Positions 21,601 to 30,239 of a DNA stretch of 64,000 bases are shown one piece after another. The position numbers and the translations under genes are program-made. The DNA comes from Snodgrassella alvi (lineage in GTDB: Bacteria; Pseudomonadota; Gammaproteobacteria; Burkholderiales; Neisseriaceae), in the NCBI RefSeq assembly GCF_002777825.1, contig NZ_MEIR01000081.1:49625-113624 (forward strand), read 5' to 3'. Below the pieces are notes generated by a model. It did no database searches. It was given only the letters and a program-made list of their open reading frames with translations, and was not told the DNA's origin. Numbering within the stretch: the first letter of the stretch is position 1; each line of letters starts with the position of its first letter.

Positions 21601-22425
21601 ATGAAATTTAATAAGGCTCCGCTGCCATTTGTTGGGCAAAAAAGGAATTTTTTAAAGCAGTTCACAAAAGTGTTAAATGAAAGCATTGAAGGACAAGGTG
21701 AAGGCTGGACGATAGTAGATGTATTTGGTGGTAGTGGGCTTTTGGCTCACACTGCAAAGCAGTTAAAGCCGTGCGCGAGGGTTATATATAATGACTTCGA
21801 TAATTACGCTGATAGGCTGGCTCATATTGAAGACATTAATAGGCTAAGGCAGCAGTTAGCAGTTACTGTAAAAGATGTTCCTATAAAAAGTAAATTGGAT
21901 AAACACACGCAGTCCTTAGTTATTGAGCAAATCAGGAGCTTTAAAGGTTATATAGACCTAGGCTCTTTGCAGACATGGCTTTTGTTTTCAGGTGATATTT
22001 TGGAGAATCTGGATCAGATTTATAAAGAATCCGTCCTTTACAATAGGGTGAGAAAAAGCGATTACTCATTGGCTACCGGCTATTTAGATGGGGTTGAGGT
22101 TGTTTCTAAATCGTTTGATGCGTTACTGCCAGAACATGTAAATAATAAAAATACGCTACTTGTCCTTGACCCGCCTTACTTATTTTCAGAACAAAAGGCT
22201 TATCGTAAAGCAGAAGAATTCAGGTTTATTAGTTTTATAAAATTAATGACACTTATTAGGCCGCCATTTATTCTATTTTCGAATAAGCACAGCGAAATTA
22301 TAGAATATTTAGATTATATGACTGAGCAAAAAGATGAACGGTTTATGGGTTTTGATTATGTTTCAGTAACCGCAGCTATCGGCAAAGGGCGTACATATAA
22401 AGATTATATGATTTATAAGTTCTAA
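21601..22425 (+). CDS. Dam-type DNA adenine methylase
   Basis: The 274-residue enzyme transfers methyl groups to adenine in DNA, probably protecting phage DNA from host restriction. N-terminal PLPFVGQKRNF and VDVFGGSGLLAH are the SAM-binding motifs of the Dam/D12 class, and VLDPPYLFSE is the catalytic DPPY. The specificity domain (about residues 85-185) does not reveal the target site. The ATG lies 2 bases after a hairpin masking its ribosome binding site, and Com is encoded just upstream, so expression is probably late and Com-dependent. Confidence 0.88.
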   Translation: MKFNKAPLPFVGQKRNFLKQFTKVLNESIEGQGEGWTIVDVFGGSGLLAHTAKQLKPCARVIYNDFDNYADRLAHIEDINRLRQQLAVTVKDVPIKSKLDKHTQSLVIEQIRSFKGYIDLGSLQTWLLFSGDILENLDQIYKESVLYNRVRKSDYSLATGYLDGVEVVSKSFDALLPEHVNNKNTLLVLDPPYLFSEQKAYRKAEEFRFISFIKLMTLIRPPFILFSNKHSEIIEYLDYMTEQKDERFMGFDYVSVTAAIGKGRTYKDYMIYKF

Positions 22426-22451
22426 CTAATCAAGCAAAGGGATTAATTAAC

Positions 22452-22766
22452 ATGGCAAAAGAATGGCGAGAGGGCAAGACTAGTGCGCAGCGTGGTTATG
22501 GGCATAAATGGCGCAAGGAGCGTGCTAGATGGCTCAAGGAGCACCCTTTATGCGTCTACTGTAATGCGCAAGGCAGAATTACGCCAGCGACAGTAGTGGA
22601 TCATATTAAGCCACACAATGGCGATCAGAGGTTATTTTGGTCAAGGAGTAACTGGCAGTCATTATGTAAGCTGCACCATGACAGTACTAAGCAGCATGAG
22701 GAGCGAACAGGGAAGCGCAGGCCGGTAATCGGATTGGATGGGTATCCAGTAAATAGCGATATATAG
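22452..22766 (+). CDS. HNH endonuclease of the packaging module
   Basis: The 104-residue product has CVYC zinc ligands, the HNH core (VVDHIKPHNGD, then NWQSLCKLHHDSTK) and a basic N-terminus. In HK97-type cos phages such a nuclease next to the terminase genes is needed for cos cleavage with the large terminase. AAAGGG precedes the ATG. Terminase small subunit follows 170 bases later. Confidence 0.9.
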   Translation: MAKEWREGKTSAQRGYGHKWRKERARWLKEHPLCVYCNAQGRITPATVVDHIKPHNGDQRLFWSRSNWQSLCKLHHDSTKQHEERTGKRRPVIGLDGYPVNSDI

Positions 22767-22936
22767 ATTAGATGGGCATCATCTTTTGATGATACCTACC
22801 CGATTCTTAAGGTTGCTCAAAAGCAGTCTATAAGATGGGGGGGGTGAAATCGGGATTATGCCAATCTTGTCTTGACCGCCGGCTTCCCTCTGTTTGCGCA
22901 ACCGCGAAATGGATATTTTTTTTAGGAGCCTAAAAA
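22767..22936. other. Intergenic region between HNH and terS; candidate cos
   Basis: It holds a TATCATC/GATGAT-type hairpin (22777-22793 region), a G7 run near 22838 and a GC-richer stretch at 22876-22910. cos of HNH phages is usually near here, but I cannot point to the cleavage site. Confidence 0.3.
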
Positions 22937-23410
22937 ATGGGCGGTAGACGACCAATACCTACGGCACTCAAGCTTGTTAAGGGCAACCCAGGCAAAAGAG
23001 CTATTAATAAAAAGGAGCCAAAACCGGCAAAATTTGATACGGATTGCCCGAAACATCTATCAGCTAAGGCGCGGTATGCGTGGGATAGGTTGGTTGTCAT
23101 TTTGGATGAAATGGGCGTTCTGACAATGGCCGATGTGCTTGCTTTAGAACGTTTGTGTGATTGCTATGCTGATATTTTGGCGGCGCGCGAGCTGATAAAA
23201 AAAGACGGACGGACATATAAAACCGTTGATGCAAATGGTAATACGCTAATTAAGAATAATCCTGCTGTTAATCAGCTACGTGCGGCTGATGCGCAATTTA
23301 AATCCTATCTTGTTGAGTTTGGATTGACTCCGGCGGCAAGGTCAAAAATTCAGGTAACCAATGATGGAGAGGAAAACAAAGAAGACCCGATGCAAGAATT
23401 CTTTGGATAG
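22937..23410 (+). CDS. Terminase small subunit, P27 family
   Basis: The 157-residue DNA-recognition subunit begins MGGRRPIPTALKLVKGNPGK, the standard opening of P27-family small terminases. It contains YAWDRLVVILDEMGVLTMAD and ends in the conserved LVEFGLTPAARSKI. It should bind the packaging site and deliver DNA to the large subunit, whose gene overlaps its end. AGGAG lies 8 bases before the ATG. Confidence 0.93.
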   Translation: MGGRRPIPTALKLVKGNPGKRAINKKEPKPAKFDTDCPKHLSAKARYAWDRLVVILDEMGVLTMADVLALERLCDCYADILAARELIKKDGRTYKTVDANGNTLIKNNPAVNQLRAADAQFKSYLVEFGLTPAARSKIQVTNDGEENKEDPMQEFFG

Positions 23411-25088
23411 TGCCACTCAATATGCGCAAAATGTTGTATCTGGAAAATTGATTGCGGGTCCAGATATTAGAAATGCCTGTAAGCGACATTTGGATGATTT
23501 AGAACAAGGCCACAAACGTGGCCTTGTTTTTGATTCTGAGCAAGCGGAAAAGTATATACGCTTTTTCTGCAAGGTGTTAAAGCTTAATGGTGGGGATTAC
23601 GAGGGTAAGCCGTTTATTCCTTTGCCTTGGCAGTGTTTTATTATCGGCAGCCTCTTTGGTTGGAAAACCACAGACGGAGCGAGGCGTTTTAATCAAGCAT
23701 ATATAGAGACTGGCAAAGGTTCTGGTAAATCCCCCCTGGCTGCTGGCATTGGATTGGCAGGGATGATTGTTGATGACGAACCTCGTGCAGAAATATATGC
23801 AGCAGCAACCAAAAAAGATCAGGCAATGATTTTATTTCGTGATGCCGTTGCAATGGTTGAGCAGTCTCCAGAATTGGCTAAACGCATATCAACGAGCGGG
23901 GGTAAGGGGAAAGAATGGAATCTGGCATATTTAAAGAAAAATTCATTTTTTCGGCCAATCAGTTCTGATGATGGGCAGTCTGGGCCACGCCCGCATATTG
24001 GATTGATTGATGAATTGCACGAGCATAAGACTAATATTGTTTTTGAAATGCTAAAAGCGGGGACGAAGAGCCGCAAGAACCCACTAATCCTAGCTATTAC
24101 TAATAGTGGAGCAGATAAGCATTCTCCTTGCTGGGAATACCACGAGTATGGTGTAAAAGTGGCATCAGGTGAAATTATTGATGATAGCTTCTTTTCCTAC
24201 ATTTGCTCATTGGATGAGGGAGACGACCCACTTGAGGATGAATCTTGCTGGTGTAAGTCCAACCCCTCCTTGCAAGAATCAGACCTACCCGGAATGAAAT
24301 ACCTGCGCGGGCAGATCATAGGTGCGCGTGGAATGCCAAGTAAGGAATCAATTGTAAGGCGTTTAAATTTTTGCGAATGGGTCGGTGCGCTAAATCCGTG
24401 GATTAGTATAGATGTATGGAAAGAACAAAAACTAGATTTTGATTGGCGCACAATGCGCGGGCGGCGTGCTTGGGGAGGGTTGGATTTATCAAGTACAACC
24501 GATTTGACAGGGTTGGTTTTTGTTGTAGAGCCAATTGAGGAGGGTGAGCCATGGCAGATAGTGCCGTTTGCTTGGGTACCTGACGAAAATATTGCGGACA
24601 AAGAAAAGAAAGACGGTGTGCCATATTCGCAATGGAAAACACTAGGTTTTCTTGAGACTACTCCGGGTGCGGCAGTGAGTAAGCTCATGGTTGCGCAAAA
24701 GCTTTCGGCTTTATGTGATTTTTTCGATGTGCAGTGTGTGGCTTATGACCGCTGGCGCATTGTTGACTTTGTACAGAGTGCTAATGATTCAGGTGTAACG
24801 CTGCCGGAGATGGTGGCTTTTGGGCAGGGGTTTAAAGATATGACCCCTGCGATTGAGAAGTTTGAAACTATGCTCCTTAATCATGAGATTGTACATCCAG
24901 GGCATCCAGTACTTAATTGGTGCGCCGGTAATGCGGTGGCTGTTTCGGATGATGCTGGTAACCGTAAATTATCCAAGGAAAAAGCGACAGGCAGGATGGA
25001 TTTAATTATCGCCACCGTAATGGCTGTTGGGGTGATTGAAAAGCAGAAAATTCAGCCGGATTACGCGAAAAGTATTTTTATTGTATAG
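23361..25088 (+). CDS. Terminase large subunit
   Basis: The 575-residue HK97-type packaging ATPase and nuclease has Walker A TGKGSGKSPLAAG near residues 114-126, Walker B-like LIDELHEH near residue 215 and nuclease acidic motifs in WGGLDLSSTTDLT and later DLIIATVMAVG. It threads DNA into the capsid and cuts at cos with the HNH protein. ATG 23361 overlaps terS by 50 bases; a later start near 23403 is possible. Confidence 0.95.
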   Translation: MMERKTKKTRCKNSLDSATQYAQNVVSGKLIAGPDIRNACKRHLDDLEQGHKRGLVFDSEQAEKYIRFFCKVLKLNGGDYEGKPFIPLPWQCFIIGSLFGWKTTDGARRFNQAYIETGKGSGKSPLAAGIGLAGMIVDDEPRAEIYAAATKKDQAMILFRDAVAMVEQSPELAKRISTSGGKGKEWNLAYLKKNSFFRPISSDDGQSGPRPHIGLIDELHEHKTNIVFEMLKAGTKSRKNPLILAITNSGADKHSPCWEYHEYGVKVASGEIIDDSFFSYICSLDEGDDPLEDESCWCKSNPSLQESDLPGMKYLRGQIIGARGMPSKESIVRRLNFCEWVGALNPWISIDVWKEQKLDFDWRTMRGRRAWGGLDLSSTTDLTGLVFVVEPIEEGEPWQIVPFAWVPDENIADKEKKDGVPYSQWKTLGFLETTPGAAVSKLMVAQKLSALCDFFDVQCVAYDRWRIVDFVQSANDSGVTLPEMVAFGQGFKDMTPAIEKFETMLLNHEIVHPGHPVLNWCAGNAVAVSDDAGNRKLSKEKATGRMDLIIATVMAVGVIEKQKIQPDYAKSIFIV

Positions 25089-25147
25089 CCGTTTAGGTGT
25101 TTGTTATTACAACCGCTTAGGCAGTTTTTTGATAAGGATTAGCTGTT

Positions 25148-25852
25148 ATGAATCACACTAAAGCATATGGCTACCTTGAAGTTAAGTCTTTTAATGATGA
25201 TAAAAGAATAATTACAGGGATTGCCACAACGCCAAATACGGATAGGGCTGAGGATGTTGTCGACCCAAGAGGAGCTAAGTTTACTTTGCCTATCCCATTC
25301 TTGTGGCAGCATGACCATACACAGCCAATTGGTGATGTGATAGAGGCAAAGGTAACAGATGCGGGTATTGAAGTGGTTATTCAGCTCGCAAGTATTAAAG
25401 AGGAGGGTTCTCTAAAGGATAGGCTGGATACGGCATGGCTGTCTATTAAAAACAAACTGGTTAAGGGTTTGTCAATCGGCTTCCGTGCTATTGAATATTC
25501 ATTTATAGAGAACTCATACGGCATTCATTACACAGTATGGGATTGGTATGAGTTATCAGCCGTTACTATTCCTGCCAATGCAGAAGCAACCATCACTACA
25601 GTAAAGCAGCTTTTTACTACTACTACTACGGAATCTCAGAAACAGCCAGCCAATAAATCGGACGCTGTAATTAATGCGGATTCCGTTTCCAAGAATTCTG
25701 GCGTGCCGAATCAACCAACGCAAACCGCCAAGGAGCAGGTCGCGCTTATCCCTGCTAAATCGTCACCAGAATCTCCCGTCGGCGTTGCGACGAAAAAACA
25801 CCTAGTCGTGAGCCTTGCTCCGACAAATAAACACTTAATCGTAAAACTTTAA
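25148..25852 (+). CDS. Prohead maturation protease (HK97 gp4-like)
   Basis: The 234-residue S78-family serine protease processes the capsid protein during head maturation. The catalytic histidine is in FLWQHDHTQPIG and the serine in VKGLSIGFRA. The last ~80 residues are low-complexity (TTTTTESQKQPAN), as in other members. It sits directly ahead of the capsid gene. AAGGATTAG precedes the ATG. Confidence 0.93.
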   Translation: MNHTKAYGYLEVKSFNDDKRIITGIATTPNTDRAEDVVDPRGAKFTLPIPFLWQHDHTQPIGDVIEAKVTDAGIEVVIQLASIKEEGSLKDRLDTAWLSIKNKLVKGLSIGFRAIEYSFIENSYGIHYTVWDWYELSAVTIPANAEATITTVKQLFTTTTTESQKQPANKSDAVINADSVSKNSGVPNQPTQTAKEQVALIPAKSSPESPVGVATKKHLVVSLAPTNKHLIVKL

Positions 25853-25875
25853 ATTCGATAACGAGAGGTTTAATT

Positions 25876-27195
25876 ATGACTATTGAAGAACAAATTAATG
25901 CGGTCAAGGCTAAAATTAAAGAAAATCGGGATTTGATAGCCAAAACTGTAGGCGAGGCTGTAGAGAAAGGGCTCACACCATCCGAGGAGCAGGAGGCTGT
26001 TATTACCAAGGCTGAGGATGAAATTAAGGTATTAGAGCGTAATCTGGCGAGACTGGAGAAAAATCACGCTACAGCAAATCTGGTAGCTGAAACAACTACG
26101 CCGGCTAAAGGGGATACTGTAGCGGAGGGAGTGCAATCAACCGCGGGTAATAATGTAACGGTTAAGTCTAATCTACCTAAAGGTATTGGATTCGCACAAT
26201 TTGCGCGCGCTAAAATGATTGCTGCACTGGAGGCTAAAAAGGGCAACTATATTTCACCGGCAGCAGCTGCTAAAAATCTAGGGTTTAGTGAGGATGTAAT
26301 TAAATACATAGAAAAAGCAACATTAGGTACAACCACAGATGGTGGTTTTGCCGCACCGCTTGTTGAGCGAGATACGTTTCACGGTGAGTTTATTGAGTTG
26401 CTACGCAATGAAACTATTTTTGATAAATTGAAAGGTTACCGTTCAGTACCGTTTAATGTAAAAATCAATGGGCAAGCAACAGGCGGTTCGGCTTCTTGGG
26501 TGGGTGAGGGTAAGAAAAAACCTCTAACCAATCCTACTTTCGAATCAATTGAGATAAAAGAGCATAAACTTGCCGCTATCACCGTCTATACACAAGAGTT
26601 AATACGGCGCGCCGATCCTGCTATTGATAAGTTAGTACTAGATGATTTGCTAAAAGCCACCGCCGCGCTTATTGATGACACCTTTTTAAGTAATGGCACG
26701 CAAACTGATAATGCGCCTGCGGGTATGTTATTTGGTGTCACTACCCAAATTCCAACCGGCAAATCTGCCTCGGATTATGAAAAAGATATCCTTGGATTAC
26801 TGCAAACGTTTATTGAAAAGAACTTATCCGCGGATGGTAGTTACCTGATAATGTCGGAAACAAGAGCTATGCAGATTGCGATTTTGCGTGATGCACTAGG
26901 GAATACTTACTTTCCCGGTATGAGTCTCAACGGTGCGCGCAATCTGCTGGGCATCCCTGTTGTTACCAGTCAAATTGCTGGCAATAAAATCATCTTGATT
27001 AAAATGTCAGAAATATTGGTTGCTCAAGATGGTGGCGTTGATGTGTCCTATAGTGATCAGGCGACGCTCATTGACGGTGATAAAACGCATAATTTGTGGC
27101 AGGAAAATAAATTTGCTGTTCGTGTAGAGAAATTTATTACATGGGCAAAACGTCGACCAATTGCTGCTGCGTTTCTTGACTATACTAGCGTTTAA
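25876..27195 (+). CDS. Major capsid protein, HK97 fold
   Basis: The 439-residue product has an N-terminal helical scaffolding (delta) domain of about 100 residues (IEEQINAVKAKIKENRDLI, coiled coil), which the protease should remove, then the HK97 body starting at TLGTTTDGGFAAPLVERDTF. Typical stretches include SWVGEGKKKPLTNPTF, TQELIRRADP and the C-terminal NKFAVRVEKFITWAKRRP. GAGAGG precedes the ATG. A strong terminator follows the gene. Confidence 0.95.
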   Translation: MTIEEQINAVKAKIKENRDLIAKTVGEAVEKGLTPSEEQEAVITKAEDEIKVLERNLARLEKNHATANLVAETTTPAKGDTVAEGVQSTAGNNVTVKSNLPKGIGFAQFARAKMIAALEAKKGNYISPAAAAKNLGFSEDVIKYIEKATLGTTTDGGFAAPLVERDTFHGEFIELLRNETIFDKLKGYRSVPFNVKINGQATGGSASWVGEGKKKPLTNPTFESIEIKEHKLAAITVYTQELIRRADPAIDKLVLDDLLKATAALIDDTFLSNGTQTDNAPAGMLFGVTTQIPTGKSASDYEKDILGLLQTFIEKNLSADGSYLIMSETRAMQIAILRDALGNTYFPGMSLNGARNLLGIPVVTSQIAGNKIILIKMSEILVAQDGGVDVSYSDQATLIDGDKTHNLWQENKFAVRVEKFITWAKRRPIAAAFLDYTSV

Positions 27196-27200
27196 AAAAC

Positions 27201-27224
27201 AAAGGCGACTTCGGTCGCCTTTTT
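27201..27224 (+). terminator. Terminator after the capsid gene
   Basis: AAAGGCGAC/GTCGCCTTT stem closed by a TTCG tetraloop and followed by more T. It is then followed at once by the GGAG of the next gene, the same module design as in the leftward operon. Confidence 0.85.
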
Positions 27225-27236
27225 CTTGGAGTTTAT

Positions 27237-27440
27237 ATGGAAATTAAATACTTAAAAGCTATGCATGATGCAGCGGTAGGCGAGGTTAAAGATGTCAAAA
27301 CAGAATGCGCTTTAATTTTAATTAAGCTTGGCGTTGCGGTTTGTGCTGCTGCTGCTGATGCTGATGCTGATGCTGCTGCTGATGCTGCTGCTGATGCTGC
27401 TCGAAAAAGTAAAGGCGCAGGTGCCAAGAAATCCAAATAA
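27237..27440 (+). CDS. Small Ala/Asp-repeat phage protein
   Basis: The 67-residue product starts MEIKYLKAMHDAAVGEVKDV, has a central run of Ala and Asp residues encoded by a GCT/GAT triplet array (27345-27401) and a basic Lys-rich end. GGAG lies 7 bases before the ATG. Position between capsid and portal suggests a head-associated protein; no family recognised. Triplet slippage could change its length without a frameshift. Confidence 0.65.
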   Translation: MEIKYLKAMHDAAVGEVKDVKTECALILIKLGVAVCAAAADADADAAADAAADAARKSKGAGAKKSK

Positions 27441-27466
27441 CCACATAGAAACGTCATGGTGGGAAA

Positions 27467-28888
27467 ATGAGCTGGCTAAAACGATTGTTTAGAAAGAAAT
27501 CCTCACCTAAAGCTGGTGGTGGTTGGCAGTCAATATGTGAATCTGCTCGGGGTACATGGCAATTTGGAATGAGAATGGACCCGGAAGATGTAAATAGCTT
27601 TTTTGCGGTTTTTGCGTGTATTTCGAAAATATCACAGGATATTAGCAAATTACCTTTGCTCACTAAGATAATTAGCGATGGTGTATGGCAGACACAGGAA
27701 TTAAAAGGATATGACTTTATCTTGAAGCCTAATCACTACCAGACGCTACAACAATTTTTTGAGCGATGGGTGCAATCAAAGCTGTTTAAGGGTAATACCT
27801 ATGTGTATAAAGAGCGGGATATATACGGAAAGGTAAAAAATCTGCATGTATTACATCCCGACAGAGTGCAGCCCTTGGTTGCAGATAATGGAGAGGTTTA
27901 TTATCAAATAGCTAACGACAGGTTAAGCATGATAGGCGACAGCTCCATTATTTTGCCGGCGAGTGAGGTTATACACGACCGCTGGAATTGCTTTTACCAC
28001 CCGCTAGTAGGTTTATCACCCGTCGTGGCATGCAAGGTGTCAGTAGATAACGGGCTTGCTATACAGGCAAACAGCAGAACATTTTTTAAGAATCAGTCGC
28101 GCCCATCTGGAATATTAACAACGCCGGGGTCAATCAGTGAAGAGACGGCAAAGTTGATTAGGGAGCGATGGAATTCAGCTTATGGTGGGCAAAATCAAGG
28201 CGGTACAGCTGTTCTTGGCGATGATATGAAATATCAGACCGTAACAATGTCTGCTGCGGATTCTCAACTTATTGAGCAATTGCGTCTTTCTGCTGAAATA
28301 GTATGCAGTGCTTTTAAAATGCCGCCTTTCCTTATTGGGCTGGCCTCTTTGCCTAATAACATGAAGGTAGAAGATTTGAATGAAATCTACTATTCAGGTT
28401 GTTTGCAGACCCTGATTGAGGCAATAGAAAATCTGCTTACACAAGAGGTTGTAACAGACAAAAAGGTTAGCATTGAATTTGACCTTGATTCTTTAATAAG
28501 GATGAATAGTACAACCTTAATGGGGATGTTAAAAGAGGGGGTAAGTTCAGCGCTCATGACTCCCAACGAGGCGCGCCAGCGTATTGGTTTGTGTCCTGTT
28601 GAGGGGGGTGATACGCCTTATTTACAGCAGCAAAACTTCTCATTAAGCGCCTTAGCTAAACGCGACGCCAAGGAAGACCCTTTTGCTGGCAAAACTGCGA
28701 AAAACATGCCCGCTGAATCAGAAATAGCTTTCAAAGCAGCGTATGCTGGGGTTTTTAACAAGGAAGTGGCTTATTTAAAAGGGCAGTTTGTTACAAAGAG
28801 TGGTTCATTGTGGGCTGTTTTAAATGACCATTGCGGTAATTTTGACCACGCCAATTTTAAATTGTGCTCCAAGGACTGGATAAAATGA
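27467..28888 (+). CDS. Portal protein, HK97 family
   Basis: The 473-residue ring protein at the packaging vertex shows family landmarks: MSWLKRLFRKK start, SFFAVFACISKISQDISKLP, HPDRVQPL, VIHDRWN and LSAEIVCSAFKMPPFLIG. Residues ~425-473 (YAGVFNKEVAYLKGQFVTKS, then GSLWAVLNDHCG) form an extra module similar to carbohydrate-binding-like tails seen on some phage proteins. The portal gene lies after the capsid gene, unlike HK97, where it precedes the protease. Confidence 0.93.
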   Translation: MSWLKRLFRKKSSPKAGGGWQSICESARGTWQFGMRMDPEDVNSFFAVFACISKISQDISKLPLLTKIISDGVWQTQELKGYDFILKPNHYQTLQQFFERWVQSKLFKGNTYVYKERDIYGKVKNLHVLHPDRVQPLVADNGEVYYQIANDRLSMIGDSSIILPASEVIHDRWNCFYHPLVGLSPVVACKVSVDNGLAIQANSRTFFKNQSRPSGILTTPGSISEETAKLIRERWNSAYGGQNQGGTAVLGDDMKYQTVTMSAADSQLIEQLRLSAEIVCSAFKMPPFLIGLASLPNNMKVEDLNEIYYSGCLQTLIEAIENLLTQEVVTDKKVSIEFDLDSLIRMNSTTLMGMLKEGVSSALMTPNEARQRIGLCPVEGGDTPYLQQQNFSLSALAKRDAKEDPFAGKTAKNMPAESEIAFKAAYAGVFNKEVAYLKGQFVTKSGSLWAVLNDHCGNFDHANFKLCSKDWIK

Positions 28889-29175
28889 GTATTGTGGCTT
28901 TAAATGAAATAAAACAACACTTGCGTTACGATGATAGTGAGAGTGATGCTATTCTTGAGCAGTATATTAACGCTGCCGAGGCCTTTATTAAGCAATACCT
29001 GAACCAGCCCGATGTTGATTTATCCAATATAGCTATTAAACAAGCGGCTTTGTTGCTGATTGGTCACTGGGACGCTGACAGAAACGGGGGCTCAAGTGAA
29101 TTGCCAAACGGCCAGCACCTGCCATCTGCGGTATTGGCACTGCTGGAACCGTTTCGTATGCCGCTGGTGGTGTGA
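28885..29175 (+). CDS. Head-tail connector, gp6-like
   Basis: The 96-residue helical product (LNEIKQHLRYDDSESDAILE, YINAAEAFIKQYL, IKQAALLLIGHWD) matches the HK97 gp6-like connector that docks under the portal. ATG 28885 overlaps the portal stop, and AAGGA lies upstream. The longer frame from 28864 is less likely. Confidence 0.88.
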   Translation: MSIVALNEIKQHLRYDDSESDAILEQYINAAEAFIKQYLNQPDVDLSNIAIKQAALLLIGHWDADRNGGSSELPNGQHLPSAVLALLEPFRMPLVV

Positions 29176-29176
29176 T

Positions 29177-29494
29177 ATGCGTGCAGGGCTGTTAAGAACG
29201 CGCATAACCATTTTGCAACCAGTTAGCAACAAGGATGCGAATGGTGCGGTAATTCATGATTGGGCTGAGTTTGGGAAATTATGGGCGGATGTACGTAATA
29301 AATCAGGGATTGAAACCATTAAGGCAGACAAGGTAACTGGTATTGTCAGGGTAAGCATTAGAGTTCGGCACAACACTAAATTAAACAATGCTATGCGTGT
29401 CATTGTTAATAATGTAATTTATAATATCAAGGCAGTAATGCATGACGTAAATTCACGTGAGTACACGGATTTGATTTGTGAAACTGTTACCTGA
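29177..29494 (+). CDS. Head closure / head-tail adaptor protein
   Basis: The 105-residue product MRAGLLRTRITILQPVSNKD, then DWAEFGKLWADVR and VSIRVRHNTKLNNAMRV, is a typical SPP1 gp16/HK97 gp7-like head closure protein. It begins one base after the connector stop. It closes the head after packaging. Confidence 0.88.
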   Translation: MRAGLLRTRITILQPVSNKDANGAVIHDWAEFGKLWADVRNKSGIETIKADKVTGIVRVSIRVRHNTKLNNAMRVIVNNVIYNIKAVMHDVNSREYTDLICETVT

Positions 29495-29512
29495 CAACCT
29501 AAAGGATGAAAT

Positions 29513-30169
29513 ATGAGAAAGTTTTTTATCTGTTTATTCTTAATGCTGCCTTTAATAAGTAATGCTTATCCGGTTTATCCAAAAGAAGCGGAATCGCTGC
29601 AATCATATGAACTCGGCGAGTTTGTCAAGATGTTTATGCAAGTCCCTGTTGGGGCAAGTGGTAAAGGCTATATTGATTGGGATACATACGCAGATAATGA
29701 GAATTTCATTTGGGAAACTGATGGGGTTGATAGCGACGAGACAGAGGATAACGGAACGGTTTATTTTCGCAAGGCAATGGTAAGAATTAATGTTAATGGG
29801 GTTAAACCGCTAGTATTGAAAAAAAATTGGTCAGAAATGGCTTGGAATGTGCGGTATTTAGCATACGATAATCCTAAATTTGGGGTTGAGAGTGTTTATA
29901 TTGATAATGAGTGCTTTGCCTATGATACACAAAACTGTGTATTGCCGCCACAAAAGTCATTTGAAAAAGCAAATATAAAATATAAGAAAATCTGTCAAGC
30001 CGACAGAATGGCGAGCGGTAAAATCGTAGGTTACGAGCTAAGCTTAGATAGATTTAGAAAGGTTTATTTATCATACGAAACTAGCGCAGGTTCTGGTGGA
30101 GAAAGTGCATTTTATGAGCTGCATTTCAGCAAACCTAAGAAGTTTTGTGATACGGGGGAGGAAGAATAA
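29513..30169 (+). CDS. Exported unknown protein, moron candidate
   Basis: The 218-residue product begins with signal peptide MRKFFICLFLMLPLISNAYP (cleavage likely after NA). The mature part is Tyr/Asp/Glu-rich with cysteines near 134, 143, 163 and 213 that could form disulphides in the periplasm. An exported protein is out of place between two head-tail connector genes. It has its own AAGGATG ribosome binding site and is followed by a terminator-hairpin module, the signature of an inserted cargo gene. It may alter the lysogen envelope; function unknown. Confidence 0.7.
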   Translation: MRKFFICLFLMLPLISNAYPVYPKEAESLQSYELGEFVKMFMQVPVGASGKGYIDWDTYADNENFIWETDGVDSDETEDNGTVYFRKAMVRINVNGVKPLVLKKNWSEMAWNVRYLAYDNPKFGVESVYIDNECFAYDTQNCVLPPQKSFEKANIKYKKICQADRMASGKIVGYELSLDRFRKVYLSYETSAGSGGESAFYELHFSKPKKFCDTGEEE

Positions 30170-30202
30170 AGAATTGTTATTATTTGATTATGTAACAAAT
30201 TC

Positions 30203-30227
30203 AAGCCAGCCTAGTGCTGGCTTTTTT
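30203..30227 (+). terminator. Hairpin module after the moron candidate
   Basis: AAGCCAGC/GCTGGCTT stem, 5-base loop, six T, then GGAGG for the next gene. The stem is the same as in many leftward modules. Confidence 0.8.
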
Positions 30228-30239
30228 AATGGAGGTTAT

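Noticed and set aside
24197..24688. 163-residue antisense frame inside the large terminase gene
   Set aside because: Shadow of a conserved coding region; no ribosome binding site or domain.
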